From Prevotella sp. (GTDB taxonomy: Bacteria > Bacteroidota > Bacteroidia > Bacteroidales > Bacteroidaceae): a stretch of 8,434 nucleotides of DNA. Below the pieces are notes generated by a model. The model did no database searches. It had not been told where the DNA came from and was given only the letters and a program-made list of their open reading frames with translations. Below, piece by piece: positions 1-6,788 of this stretch. The translations under genes and the position numbers were made by a program. Position 1 is the first letter of the stretch. Each line of letters begins with the position of its first letter. The stretch lies in contig JAFPAS010000135.1 in the NCBI GenBank assembly GCA_017424205.1, positions 1 through 8,434 of the forward strand. The letters run 5' to 3'.

Positions 1-1089
1 ATATTTCGTGCCGTTTGCTGGGTTGCGATATGTGTATTGCTCCAGTGTGGCGTTGGCTTCAGCCAGCTGTGTGCGTTCGTCAGTGGTCAGATGGAGCGGC
101 GAAACAGGTGTTGATGTCAGTCGGATCATTCCGCCGAATCCTATGTATCGGTTTATGAAATATGCTCCCTCGACAGCTACGGCAGCGCTTGCTCCAATGC
201 TGACGGTGTCGGTAGACGATGCAGGAAGGCTGGTTGCGGTAGGCGTGAAGCGCAGGCTGGAACTGTGTAGCCCTGCTCCCATCTGTATGTCGATGAATGA
301 GGGATTGCGCTCTGGGTCGTAGAACGAGGTGTCAAGACGTTGTATCTGTCTGCTGCCGAATATTCTGTCGGTGACCAGATAGCCCAGCTCTGTAGCCAGG
401 ATGCCTATGGCTGCTCCGCCCAGGATGTCAACGGCGCGATGGCGGCGGTTCATTACGCGTAGCATGGATGTTGTCGTTGCTGCGCCGTATCCTGCTACAG
501 AGAACCACGGAGAGCGGGTTCTGCCGTACTCCTTGTGCAGCATTGTGGCTGCCACGAACGATGTTGCGGTATGTCCGGAGACGTACGAACGCTGGTCTGT
601 GCCGTCGGGGCGGTATGAGTTCGTGCCTAGTTTGATGCCCTCGGCGCTCACTGCCATCATGGCGTTCGACAGGAGTGCGGCTGTAAGGAGACGCGGAGTG
701 GCTGAGCGACCTTCGTATCCTGTAATTTTCAGTCCTGCGATGAGCGCATACGGAGCGTACGGCATATAGTCGCTGATGTCATCTTTCAGCGGGTGGTCGG
801 GGTTGTATCGGTCGAATACTATTGGTTCGGTATTGTTCTTTACAGCGATAGACGTAATGAGAAGCGGCACACTGGCGTATGTCAGTTTCTGCTTCCAGCT
901 GGCAGCCTGCTGCAGTTTGCTTGTCATGATGGTCTCTGCGGCATTGTTAGACGATGTGCCGTCAAGTCGCAGACACGTCTCACCGAGGATGTTACGGTAT
1001 GTCTTGAGTGTGTCAGCGGTGTTTGTGCTGTTGTCAGCGGCAATGCTGAGCGATGCACATAATGCCAGCGAAAGTATGAATGCTCTCAT
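1..1089 (-). CDS. PAP2-family phosphatase with signal peptide, C-terminus cut by the window edge
   Basis: I translated 363 codons from the ATG at 1089 down to base 1 without a stop; the 3' end lies outside the window. Residues 1-17 form a short hydrophobic signal peptide (MRAFILSLALC...) with a likely cleavage near SIA/AD. The three signatures of the type 2 phosphatidic acid phosphatase family are visible: KX6RP at 153-161 (KLGTNSYRP), SGH at 171-173, and RX5HX3D at 211-221 (R211, H217, D221). The serine that usually precedes the last arginine is leucine here. H173, H217 and D221 are the expected phosphoryl-transfer residues. Family members remove phosphate from lipid phosphates, including undecaprenyl or lipid A type substrates; the substrate here cannot be told. 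After about residue 245 the sequence alternates polar and hydrophobic residues with many Gly, Thr and Ser (IDIQMGAG, FINRYIGFGG), which looks like the start of an outer-membrane beta-barrel. The gap to the upstream S41 protease gene is 101 bases with no promoter seen, so cotranscription is likely. Confidence 0.88.
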   Translation of the reverse strand, partial: MRAFILSLALCASLSIAADNSTNTADTLKTYRNILGETCLRLDGTSSNNAAETIMTSKLQQAASWKQKLTYASVPLLITSIAVKNNTEPIVFDRYNPDHPLKDDISDYMPYAPYALIAGLKITGYEGRSATPRLLTAALLSNAMMAVSAEGIKLGTNSYRPDGTDQRSYVSGHTATSFVAATMLHKEYGRTRSPWFSVAGYGAATTTSMLRVMNRRHRAVDILGGAAIGILATELGYLVTDRIFGSRQIQRLDTSFYDPERNPSFIDIQMGAGLHSSSLRFTPTATSLPASSTDTVSIGASAAVAVEGAYFINRYIGFGGMIRLTSTPVSPLHLTTDERTQLAEANATLEQYTYRNPANGTKY

Positions 1090-1125
1090 TTTCTTTTGCT
1101 TGTGTGTTGTCTGTTGGGGTGTGAT

Positions 1126-1200
1126 TTGCTGCAATTTGGTGTGTGGTTTACTGCAGTTGAGGAATGGCTTGCTGCAGTTGATGATAGGTTTTACTGCACT
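1126..1200. repeat. Short degenerate tandem repeat, about four 21-22-bp units
   Basis: On the plus strand, TTGCTGCA, TTACTGCA, TTGCTGCA and TTACTGCA begin at 1126, 1148, 1169 and 1191, giving spacings of 22, 21 and 22 bases. The sequence between the cores is degenerate (GTTGAGGAATGG against GTTGATGATAGG). The last unit overlaps the stop codon and final codons of the S41 protease gene; the rest fills the gap before the PAP2 gene. The period and the TTRCTG core resemble the larger array at 6408-6605, so the two may be related. No function can be read from it. Confidence 0.6.
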
Positions 1201-2816
1201 TTGTCGTATTTGTTTTCCTTAATAAGGGTCTTCATGACCTCTACGCCCTTATTGTAGATGTCGCTGTAAGGGTTTGCCACTTCAAGATAAGCCGACTGAT
1301 TGAAGAGGTCGCGTGCCATGAGAGCCTTCAGCTGCATCTTAAGGTAAGGCATTGTGCGATTGCGTTCTTCCTCATCTTTCGGTTTGATATCCTGTTTCTC
1401 GCCTTCTTTCATGACAATCTTTATGAGTTCGTCTGGCACGAAGAAGTCAGAGCAGAAGTGCTTGACGTCATTATATTTTGCCATTTCCTTGCGGTGAAGG
1501 TCAAAGTATTTGAGTGTCTGTGCCACGATTATGCCCTTTGCAACGAGCATTCTGTGGTAGCGGGTGTATTGAGTTGTGTCGAGCGGAACGAACACATCAG
1601 GCATTATTCCGCCGCCGCCATATACTGTTCTCTGTTTCTTCAGTGTGCTGAACTTCAGCGAGTCAGCGAAGTGTATGGAGTCGCGGCAGGTCAATTCGCC
1701 ATGCTTCAGACGCTGTTCGAAGTCCATGTCGTAGCCTGCCTTGTCGCCTGGCTTATATGGTTTCTGTATGCATCGTCCAGTCGGTGTGTAGTAGTGTGCC
1801 ACTGTGAGACGTATCATAGAGCCGTCAGGCAGTTCGACAGGGCGCTGCACGAGTCCTTTGCCGAATGTGCGACGTCCTACGATGTATCCTCTGTCGTGAT
1901 CTTGTATTGCTCCTGAAACAATCTCTGCGGCAGATGCTGTATACTCATTGACAAGCACAACGATATGTCCTTTCTGCGTTTTGCCGTATCCGTTGGCGTT
2001 CATGTCTCTTCTTGGCACTTTCCTTCCTTCGGTATAGACAATCAGGTCATCTTCAGCAAGAAATTCGTTTGCTACCTCTACGGCTGCCGAGAGATATCCG
2101 CCGCCGTTGTCCTGAAGGTCGAGTATGAGATTGAATTTGCGTGAAGGACTGAGTGCTGAGTTTCGCTGGCGCAGCGAGTCGATGGCATGTGCCATCTCTC
2201 TGAATGTTGTTGCGCCGAAGCTTCCGAGTTTCACATAGCCTATTCCTGGTTCGATGAGATATGCTGCGTCAAGCGATGTGACCGGTATGCGGTCTCTTGT
2301 GACGGTGAATACGATAGGTTTTGCTTCTCCGGCACGCTTGACAGCGACATTAACCTTAGTGCCTTTCTTTCCTCTGAGGCGTCGCATGATTTCTGAGCGC
2401 GACATCTTCACGCCGGCAATGGCTGTGTCGTTGACTGCTATGATGCGGTCGCCAGCGAGTATACCGACCTTCTCAGACGGTCCGCCGTTGACGGTCTGAA
2501 TGACGAGCAGTGTGTCCTCGACCATGTTATACTGCACGCCGATGCCTTCGAAATTGCCTTGCAGCGGTTCGTTCAGCTCTTTTGTCTCCTCTGCGGTAGA
2601 GTAGCTTGAGTGCGGGTCGAGCTTTGAGAGCATTCCTCTGATGCCGTCCTCCACGAGCTTATTGGCATTGACGGTGTCTACATAGAGGTTTTCGATAGCG
2701 AGTTCGGCTATCTGGAGTTTTCTCAGCGGTGAGTCCTTGCCCAACTGTATTTTCATTTGTGCTACAGCAGGGATGGCTGTCAGCACTGCTATTGCGCAGA
2801 GTATGAAGTGTTTCAT
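1191..2816 (-). CDS. S41-family C-terminal processing protease with PDZ domain, periplasmic
   Basis: This is a 541-residue carboxyl-terminal processing protease of the CtpA/CtpB/Prc family, which trims or degrades envelope proteins from their C-termini. I chose the ATG at 2816 because it opens directly into a type I signal peptide (MKHFILCAIAVLTAIPAVA, then Q), placing the enzyme in the periplasm. The open frame extends to an ATG at 2894, but those 26 extra residues would bury the signal peptide and are encoded partly by a hairpin. A PDZ domain covers roughly 85-170 (around GILAGDRIIAVND, D123). The S41 catalytic domain follows at about 190-375. The catalytic serine is S295 in TASAAEI, the lysine K320 in FGKGLVQ, and the supporting glutamine Q324. 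The Ser+25 and Lys+4 spacing is the one known for CtpB and Prc. The last 160 residues are charged and probably helical. It lies 110 bases downstream of parE with a hairpin between, and no promoter is evident. Confidence 0.92.
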   Translation of the reverse strand: MKHFILCAIAVLTAIPAVAQMKIQLGKDSPLRKLQIAELAIENLYVDTVNANKLVEDGIRGMLSKLDPHSSYSTAEETKELNEPLQGNFEGIGVQYNMVEDTLLVIQTVNGGPSEKVGILAGDRIIAVNDTAIAGVKMSRSEIMRRLRGKKGTKVNVAVKRAGEAKPIVFTVTRDRIPVTSLDAAYLIEPGIGYVKLGSFGATTFREMAHAIDSLRQRNSALSPSRKFNLILDLQDNGGGYLSAAVEVANEFLAEDDLIVYTEGRKVPRRDMNANGYGKTQKGHIVVLVNEYTASAAEIVSGAIQDHDRGYIVGRRTFGKGLVQRPVELPDGSMIRLTVAHYYTPTGRCIQKPYKPGDKAGYDMDFEQRLKHGELTCRDSIHFADSLKFSTLKKQRTVYGGGGIMPDVFVPLDTTQYTRYHRMLVAKGIIVAQTLKYFDLHRKEMAKYNDVKHFCSDFFVPDELIKIVMKEGEKQDIKPKDEEERNRTMPYLKMQLKALMARDLFNQSAYLEVANPYSDIYNKGVEVMKTLIKENKYDKVQ

Positions 2817-2859
2817 TTTGTCGTTAATGTTGCTGTGTTTGGTGTCTGTGTTGTTGACA

Positions 2860-2891
2860 ATTGCCACTGCGTGTGTGTACGCAGTGGCAAT
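2860..2891 (-). terminator. Perfect 13-bp hairpin after parE, possible weak terminator or mRNA-stabilising stem
   Basis: ATTGCCACTGCGT at 2860-2872 is perfectly complementary to ACGCAGTGGCAAT at 2879-2891, leaving a six-base loop. It begins 36 bases past the parE stop and ends 43 bases before the chosen S41 start. Neither strand has a T-run after the stem (on the minus strand TGTCAACAACAC follows), so it is not a textbook intrinsic terminator. It may attenuate read-through, mark a processing site, or protect the parE mRNA end. Confidence 0.5.
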
Positions 2892-2926
2892 CATGATGTC
2901 TGATGTATGTTCTTACACCCCGTATG

Positions 2927-4930
2927 TTACTCCTCTTCTGGAATATCCTTTTCGGTCACGAGGTTGTTGATGATGAATGTCTGTCGCTCCATGGTGTTTT
3001 TGCCCATGTAGTATTCGAGGAGCTTCTGCACCTGGTCCTCCTGTCGGAGTGTCACCTGCTCAAGTCTTATATCCGGACCGATAAATCCAGCGAACTCGTC
3101 AGGCGATATCTCGCCAAGTCCTTTGAAGCGTGTTATCTCTGGGTCTGGTCCGAGTTCCTGTATAGCGGCGAGTCTTTCGTCTTCGTTGTAGCAGTAGCGT
3201 GTGATGTAGTCCTTCTGCTTCTCATTTCTTTCTGCTGCTTTCTCGTCTTCTAACCGCACGATGTCTTTGTTCTTAATCTTAGTGCGTTTGTTTCTGACGC
3301 GGAACAGCGGAGTCTGCAGAACGTAGACATGTCCCTTTCTGATGAGTTCGGGGAAGAACTGCAGGAAGAAAGTGATGGTCAGCAGGCGTATATGCATGCC
3401 GTCGACATCGGCATCGGTAGCCACAATCACTTTGTTGTATCTGAGCGTGTCGAGGCCGTCTTCAATATCGAGAGCCGCTTGCAGAAGGTTGAATTCTTCG
3501 TTCTCATAGACCACCTTCTTGGTCAGTCCGTAAGAGTTGAGCGGTTTGCCTCGCAGCGAGAATACCGCTTGAGTATTAACGTTGCGTGACTTGGTTATTG
3601 AACCCGAAGCAGAGTCACCCTCGGTGATGAATATGCTCGACTCCTCTTTTAGAGGGTTCTTGAAGTCTGAATAGTGTACGCGGCAGTCTCTGAGTTTTGG
3701 GTTATGAAGGTTTGCCTTCTTAGCTCTCTCGCGTGCAAGCTTTGTGATGCCCGCCATAGCCTTGCGTTCTTTCTCTGACGATGTTATCTTTTCGAGAATC
3801 ACTTCGGCTACGTCTGTATTCCTGTGTAGGAAGTTGTCGACCTCTGTGTGTATGAAATCTCCTACGTATTTGTTTATGCTTACGCCTTCAGGTGACATCT
3901 GCAGAGAACCCAGTTTGATTTTCGTCTGCGACTCAAACATAGGCTCTTCCACATTGACCGCTATTGCTGCGACTATTCCGTTGCGGATGTCTGTATATTC
4001 AAATGCTTTCTGGAAATAGTCCTTCAGCGTCTTGGCTATATGCTCTTTGAATGCCGACTGATGTGTGCCACCCTGCGTTGTGTGCTGTCCGTTAACGAAA
4101 GAGTGATACTCTTCGCCATATTGGTTGGCATGAGTGAACGCTATCTCGATGTCTTCTCCCTTGATATGGATGATAGGGTAGAGCGGTGCTGACGACATTG
4201 TATCTTTCAGCAGGTCCTGCAGACCGTTGCGTGACGCTATGCGGCGGCCATTATGCATGATGATAAGGCCTGAGTTCAGGTATGTATAGTTGCGCAGCAT
4301 CTCTGCCACGATATCATCCTGGAATCTATAGTTCGTGAACAGCGAGGCATCTGGTTCGAAGAATATGAATGTTCCGTTCTCTTCCTCTGTCGGCATGGTC
4401 TGGTCTTCCTTGAGTATTCCCTGCTCAAAATATGCGCGGCGCATCATGCCGTCGCGGAACGAGCGAACCTCAAAGCGGGTTGACAGGAAGTTGACGGCTT
4501 TTATGCCGACACCATTCATTCCGACAGACTTCTTGAATGCCTTAGAGTCATACTTGCCACCGGTATTGAGCTGGCTGACAGCTTCAATCATCTTTCCCTG
4601 CGGAATGCCGCGTCCGTAGTCGCGGATGGCTATAGCGCCTTGGGTAGGCGATGGTGTGTCACCGAGGCATGTCACGTCATTGTCCTTGCCGTATACGTCT
4701 ACCTCGATGCGCTTTCCGGCGTTCATGCGGAATTCGTCTATACTGTTGTCGATGGTTTCCTTCAGCAGCACGTATATACCGTCTTCAGCGTGTGTGCCAT
4801 CACCAAGACGACCGATGTACATGCCTGGACGGGTGCGGATGTGCTCCACGTCAGAGAGTTTTCGTATGTTACTGTCGGTGTATTCCACCTGACTCTGGTC
4901 TTGTCCGATTATTTCTGCTTCTTCTGCCAT
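2927..4930 (-). CDS. parE: DNA topoisomerase IV subunit B (type IIA topoisomerase ATPase subunit)
   Basis: This 667-residue protein is the ATP-hydrolysing B subunit of a type IIA topoisomerase. With ParC it decatenates and relaxes chromosomes in the cytoplasm. The GHKL ATPase domain shows E58TIDNSIDE (general base E58, Mg-binding N62), D104YGRGIP, and the glycine-rich lid [11 protein letters not shown] at 137-147. The transducer domain carries the switch-lysine loop QTKIKLGS. The TOPRIM domain has E437GDSASG and D506ADVDG (D506, D508, D510), followed by HIRLL. The late motif [12 protein letters not shown] is intact. The length and compact C-terminus fit ParE or short GyrB; I favour ParE because the overall wording ([37 protein letters not shown]) matches what I know of Bacteroidota ParE. 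A GyrB reading is less likely but not excluded, and no parC or gyrA lies in this window. An extra loop of roughly 12-15 residues precedes the D104 motif. The ATG at 4930 is 98 bases after the acyltransferase stop, with no promoter seen between. Confidence 0.93.
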   Translation of the reverse strand: MAEEAEIIGQDQSQVEYTDSNIRKLSDVEHIRTRPGMYIGRLGDGTHAEDGIYVLLKETIDNSIDEFRMNAGKRIEVDVYGKDNDVTCLGDTPSPTQGAIAIRDYGRGIPQGKMIEAVSQLNTGGKYDSKAFKKSVGMNGVGIKAVNFLSTRFEVRSFRDGMMRRAYFEQGILKEDQTMPTEEENGTFIFFEPDASLFTNYRFQDDIVAEMLRNYTYLNSGLIIMHNGRRIASRNGLQDLLKDTMSSAPLYPIIHIKGEDIEIAFTHANQYGEEYHSFVNGQHTTQGGTHQSAFKEHIAKTLKDYFQKAFEYTDIRNGIVAAIAVNVEEPMFESQTKIKLGSLQMSPEGVSINKYVGDFIHTEVDNFLHRNTDVAEVILEKITSSEKERKAMAGITKLARERAKKANLHNPKLRDCRVHYSDFKNPLKEESSIFITEGDSASGSITKSRNVNTQAVFSLRGKPLNSYGLTKKVVYENEEFNLLQAALDIEDGLDTLRYNKVIVATDADVDGMHIRLLTITFFLQFFPELIRKGHVYVLQTPLFRVRNKRTKIKNKDIVRLEDEKAAERNEKQKDYITRYCYNEDERLAAIQELGPDPEITRFKGLGEISPDEFAGFIGPDIRLEQVTLRQEDQVQKLLEYYMGKNTMERQTFIINNLVTEKDIPEEE

Positions 4931-5028
4931 TAAGGTTTTGCTGTTATGGTGTTATCGTTAGTCATGCAGACTTCTGCCATTCGTTTAGTGTTTTCTGCCG
5001 TGCGGCTTCTTGCTTTGAGTGGGGTGGC

Positions 5029-6180
5029 TTATATCTGCTTGCGCCAGCATACACGGCGTTTATGGTTTTCGTGCTCATACATGTCCCATTGTCCCTGCAC
5101 GGCTTTGTTGTCCTCCATTTCCACCTGTGTCTCAGCCCATTTGTAGTTGTATTTGTTGTAGTATTTGATGAGATCGTAGAATATCAGTGCACTGGCACCT
5201 TTAGGGCGATACTCTGGCAGTACACCTATCAGGAGCAAGTCTATGCCTTCGCTCTTATGCCACTTCAGTGCTCTTAGCACATGCCACCATCCGAATGGGA
5301 ATAGACGGCCACGGCGGCATTTCTGCAATGCTTTCGCAAGAGAAGAGATTGTGATGCCTGCTCCGACAACGCGATGCTCTGGCGTATTCCAGTCTTCAAT
5401 GAATGTCATCAGCTCCACGTCGAGCACCGGTTCGAACATCTTCACCGTCTGGTGTATCTGCTTCTCAGTCATCTCGCTGAATCCATAGAGGTCTTTGTAA
5501 GTGGCGTTGATGATGCGGAAGAGCTGCTGTCCCATCTGCTCCTTGCCGAATATCTCGCTGCGGCGTATCTTGCGGATGTGCAGATTGTAGCGCTTCATAA
5601 TCATCTCGCTCAGCTTCTTGATCTTCTCAGGTATCTCGCGAGGAATCTGTATTATATATTCGTTGTAACGGTTGTCAACCTCGTATCCGCCAATTTCCTC
5701 AAAGAAGCGAGGGTAGTATTCGTAGTTGTATATCGTAGGCATTGTGCCGAGGCGGTCGAAACCGTATGTCAGCATGCCTTCAGGGTCCATGTCAGTAAAG
5801 CCTAACGGTCCGACAATGTGGGTCATGCCGTGCTCGCGGCCGTAGTCTTCAACAGCCTTCAGAAGTGCTTCGAGCACATCACGGTCTTCAATGAAGTCTA
5901 TCCATCCGAAGCGGACATTCTTCTGCTCCCAGCGTTCGTTGGCGCGGTTGTTGATGATTGCAGCAACGCGGCCTACCATCTTTCCGTCCTTGTATGCCAT
6001 GAAATATTCTGCTGAGCAGAACTCGAATGCCGCATTCTTGTCTTTCGACAGCGTTGACATCTCGTCCATGAAGAGGTTTGGCACGTCATAAGGCGAACCT
6101 TTGTAGAGTTCGTAGTGAAAATCAATGAATTTCTTTAGGTCTTTCTTTGTTTCGACCTTCTTTATTTCAATGTGTGTCAT
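5029..6180 (-). CDS. GNAT-like N-acyltransferase, uncharacterised Bacteroidota family
   Basis: The product is 383 residues from the ATG at 6180 (MTHIEIKKVETKKD). The open frame extends to 6345, but the candidate promoter (6207-6214) lies inside that extension and the extra N-terminus looks non-coding, so I prefer 6180. Two regions resemble GNAT (Gcn5-related acetyltransferase) folds. The N-terminal half has the strand-like segment EYFMAYKDGKMVGRVAAIINN and then VGPLGFTDMDPEGML. The C-terminal half has HRVVGAGITISS, then LLLIGVLPEYRPKGASALIF, where Y324RPKGAS330 stands where GNAT proteins bind the acyl-CoA pyrophosphate, and a closing WAETQVEMEDNKAV strand. This suggests a tandem GNAT fold acting on an unknown amine. 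No signal peptide or membrane segment is seen, so it is probably cytoplasmic. It looks like the first gene of a possible four-gene unit with parE, the S41 protease and the PAP2 gene. I recognise the family as widespread in Bacteroidota but know no assigned substrate. Confidence 0.8.
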   Translation of the reverse strand: MTHIEIKKVETKKDLKKFIDFHYELYKGSPYDVPNLFMDEMSTLSKDKNAAFEFCSAEYFMAYKDGKMVGRVAAIINNRANERWEQKNVRFGWIDFIEDRDVLEALLKAVEDYGREHGMTHIVGPLGFTDMDPEGMLTYGFDRLGTMPTIYNYEYYPRFFEEIGGYEVDNRYNEYIIQIPREIPEKIKKLSEMIMKRYNLHIRKIRRSEIFGKEQMGQQLFRIINATYKDLYGFSEMTEKQIHQTVKMFEPVLDVELMTFIEDWNTPEHRVVGAGITISSLAKALQKCRRGRLFPFGWWHVLRALKWHKSEGIDLLLIGVLPEYRPKGASALIFYDLIKYYNKYNYKWAETQVEMEDNKAVQGQWDMYEHENHKRRVCWRKQI

Positions 6181-6190
6181 CTTTTTTAAT

Positions 6191-6200
6191 AATGTACATT
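6191..6200. promoter_or_regulatory. 10-bp palindrome at the predicted transcription start of the acyltransferase gene
   Basis: AATGTACATT is a perfect palindrome lying 7 bases after the TAATTTTG box and 10 bases before the ATG. Its position would suit an operator, but a 10-base AT-rich palindrome can arise by chance and no second copy was found. Confidence 0.25.
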
Positions 6201-6206
6201 CTGTTA

Positions 6207-6214
6207 CAAAATTA
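6207..6214 (-). promoter_or_regulatory. Bacteroidota-type -7 promoter element upstream of the acyltransferase gene
   Basis: The minus strand reads TAATTTTG, a full match to the TAnnTTTG element used by the Bacteroidota primary sigma factor. Transcription would start near 6200, giving an A-rich leader of about 20 bases (ending ATTAAAAAAG) before the ATG at 6180. A matching -33 TTTG at the usual spacing is not present; only T-rich sequence with TTTC lies upstream. Its position argues against the longer reading of the acyltransferase gene. Confidence 0.5.
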
Positions 6215-6407
6215 CGAAAAAAAGCATGAAACAGGAGTGGTGTCATGTAAAAATTAACTCCTGTTAACGTCTGCAGAGGTTTTTCTTCTAATAGTTTGTG
6301 TGTTGTCATGTGTTTTCCTTGTTTTTGACGAGGATGCACAGCCAATAGTAATGTGCAGTTTTTAATACGCAGAAAAGACAGATTTGTCAGAGTGTCTGGC
6401 AGTATAT

Positions 6408-6605
6408 TGTTGTGTTTCAGCCATCATTCTGCTCTCTTGCTACTATTGCCCTGTTATGTTTCAGCCATCATTCTGCTCTCTTACTGCTATTGTCCTGTTA
6501 TGTTACAGCCATCATTCTGCTCTGTTTCAGCCATTATCCTGCAATGCGATAGTTATTGTCTTGCTGTACGATAGCCACTATCCTGTTATGTGATATTCCT
6601 TATTC
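6408..6605. repeat. Minisatellite: nine imperfect 22-bp tandem units with a 44-bp higher-order pattern
   Basis: Nine consecutive 22-base units start at 6408, 6430, 6452, 6474, 6496, 6518, 6540, 6562 and 6584 with no length variation. Units 1, 3 and 5 are of one type (TGTTATGTTTCAGCC then ATCATTC); 1 and 3, and 3 and 5, each differ at one base. Units 2 and 4 are a second type (TGCTCTCTT... then CC) differing at three bases. The first six units therefore alternate as a 44-bp dimer, with 40 of 44 bases shared between the first two dimers. Units 7-9 are more diverged (GATAG in place of TTCAG). Flanking bases at 6386-6407 and 6606-6627 may be decayed units. There are no unique spacers, so it is not CRISPR. 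Most of the array is open in two plus-strand frames simply because the unit is stop-poor. Confidence 0.9.
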
Positions 6606-6681
6606 AGTTATGCGACGAAAACTCTTTTGGTGTGTGATTGTCTTCATTTTGCGTGAGTGAATGTATCTATTGCAGAACATG

Positions 6682-6717
6682 AAAAAGCCTCTGGCAGCGT
6701 GTGTTGCTTACAGAGGC
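6682..6717 (-). terminator. Rho-independent terminator of the methyltransferase gene
   Basis: On the minus strand GCCTCTG pairs with CAGAGGC across a 17-base loop and is followed at once by TTTTT. A second short pairing (GCA with TGC) is possible inside the loop. It ends transcription about 70-105 bases past the stop codon at 6788. On the plus strand the stem is followed by ATATTAAG, so it should act in one direction only. Confidence 0.8.
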
Positions 6718-6740
6718 ATATTAAGAAAGGAAAATAGATT

Positions 6741-6788
6741 GCGGCAGATGGTTGGTGTGTATGCTTCAGGGTGTTTCCTTACTGCCGC
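6741..6788 (-). other. 7-bp inverted repeat in the 3' untranslated region of the methyltransferase gene
   Basis: GCGGCAG at 6741-6747 is complementary to CTGCCGC at 6782-6788, with 34 bases between; the right arm touches the stop codon. The long loop makes it a weak structure. It sits just ahead of the true terminator. Confidence 0.3.

Larger units (their letters stand above)
6181..6787. other. 607-base gene-free intergenic region
   Basis: No convincing gene lies here on either strand. From right to left it holds a 7-bp inverted repeat beside the methyltransferase stop (6741-6788), the intrinsic terminator (6682-6717), the 22-bp tandem array (6408-6605), an undistinguished stretch (6268-6407), a small inverted repeat TTAAC-N4-GTTAA (6254-6267), the promoter-like site (6207-6214) and a 10-bp palindrome (6191-6200). 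The array thus lies between the end of one transcript and the start of the next. Confidence 0.75.

Noticed and set aside
776..1222. 148-residue plus-strand frame with hydrophobic stretches resembling a membrane protein
   Set aside because: It is antisense to the N-terminus of the PAP2 gene and to the repeat region; hydrophobicity arises from reading the complement of the coding strand.
2817..2894. N-terminal extension of the S41 protease (26 more residues)
   Set aside because: It would precede and inactivate a clear signal peptide and is encoded largely by the hairpin sequence.
4966..4977. Inverted repeat GCAGA-CT-TCTGC upstream of parE as an operator
   Set aside because: Only five pairs, no adjacent promoter element, and readily explained by chance and by the repeated CTTCTGCCAT segment.
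4651..5277. 208-residue plus-strand frame rich in Cys, Phe and Val
   Set aside because: It lies antisense across parE and the acyltransferase gene, both of which have strong family motifs; its composition is typical of an antisense shadow.
6181..6345. N-terminal extension of the acyltransferase (55 more residues)
   Set aside because: The best promoter match lies within it, the sequence looks non-coding, and the natural family-like start is at 6180.
6353..6593. Two overlapping plus-strand open frames encoding peptides rich in Ile, Leu, Cys and Ser with a repeating pattern
   Set aside because: They are translations of the 22-bp array, which is open because the unit has few stops; they have no start signal, and the pattern appears in more than one frame because 22 is not a multiple of three.
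6408..6605. CRISPR array
   Set aside because: The units are directly abutting with no unique spacers, the unit is shorter than usual CRISPR repeats, and no cas gene is present.
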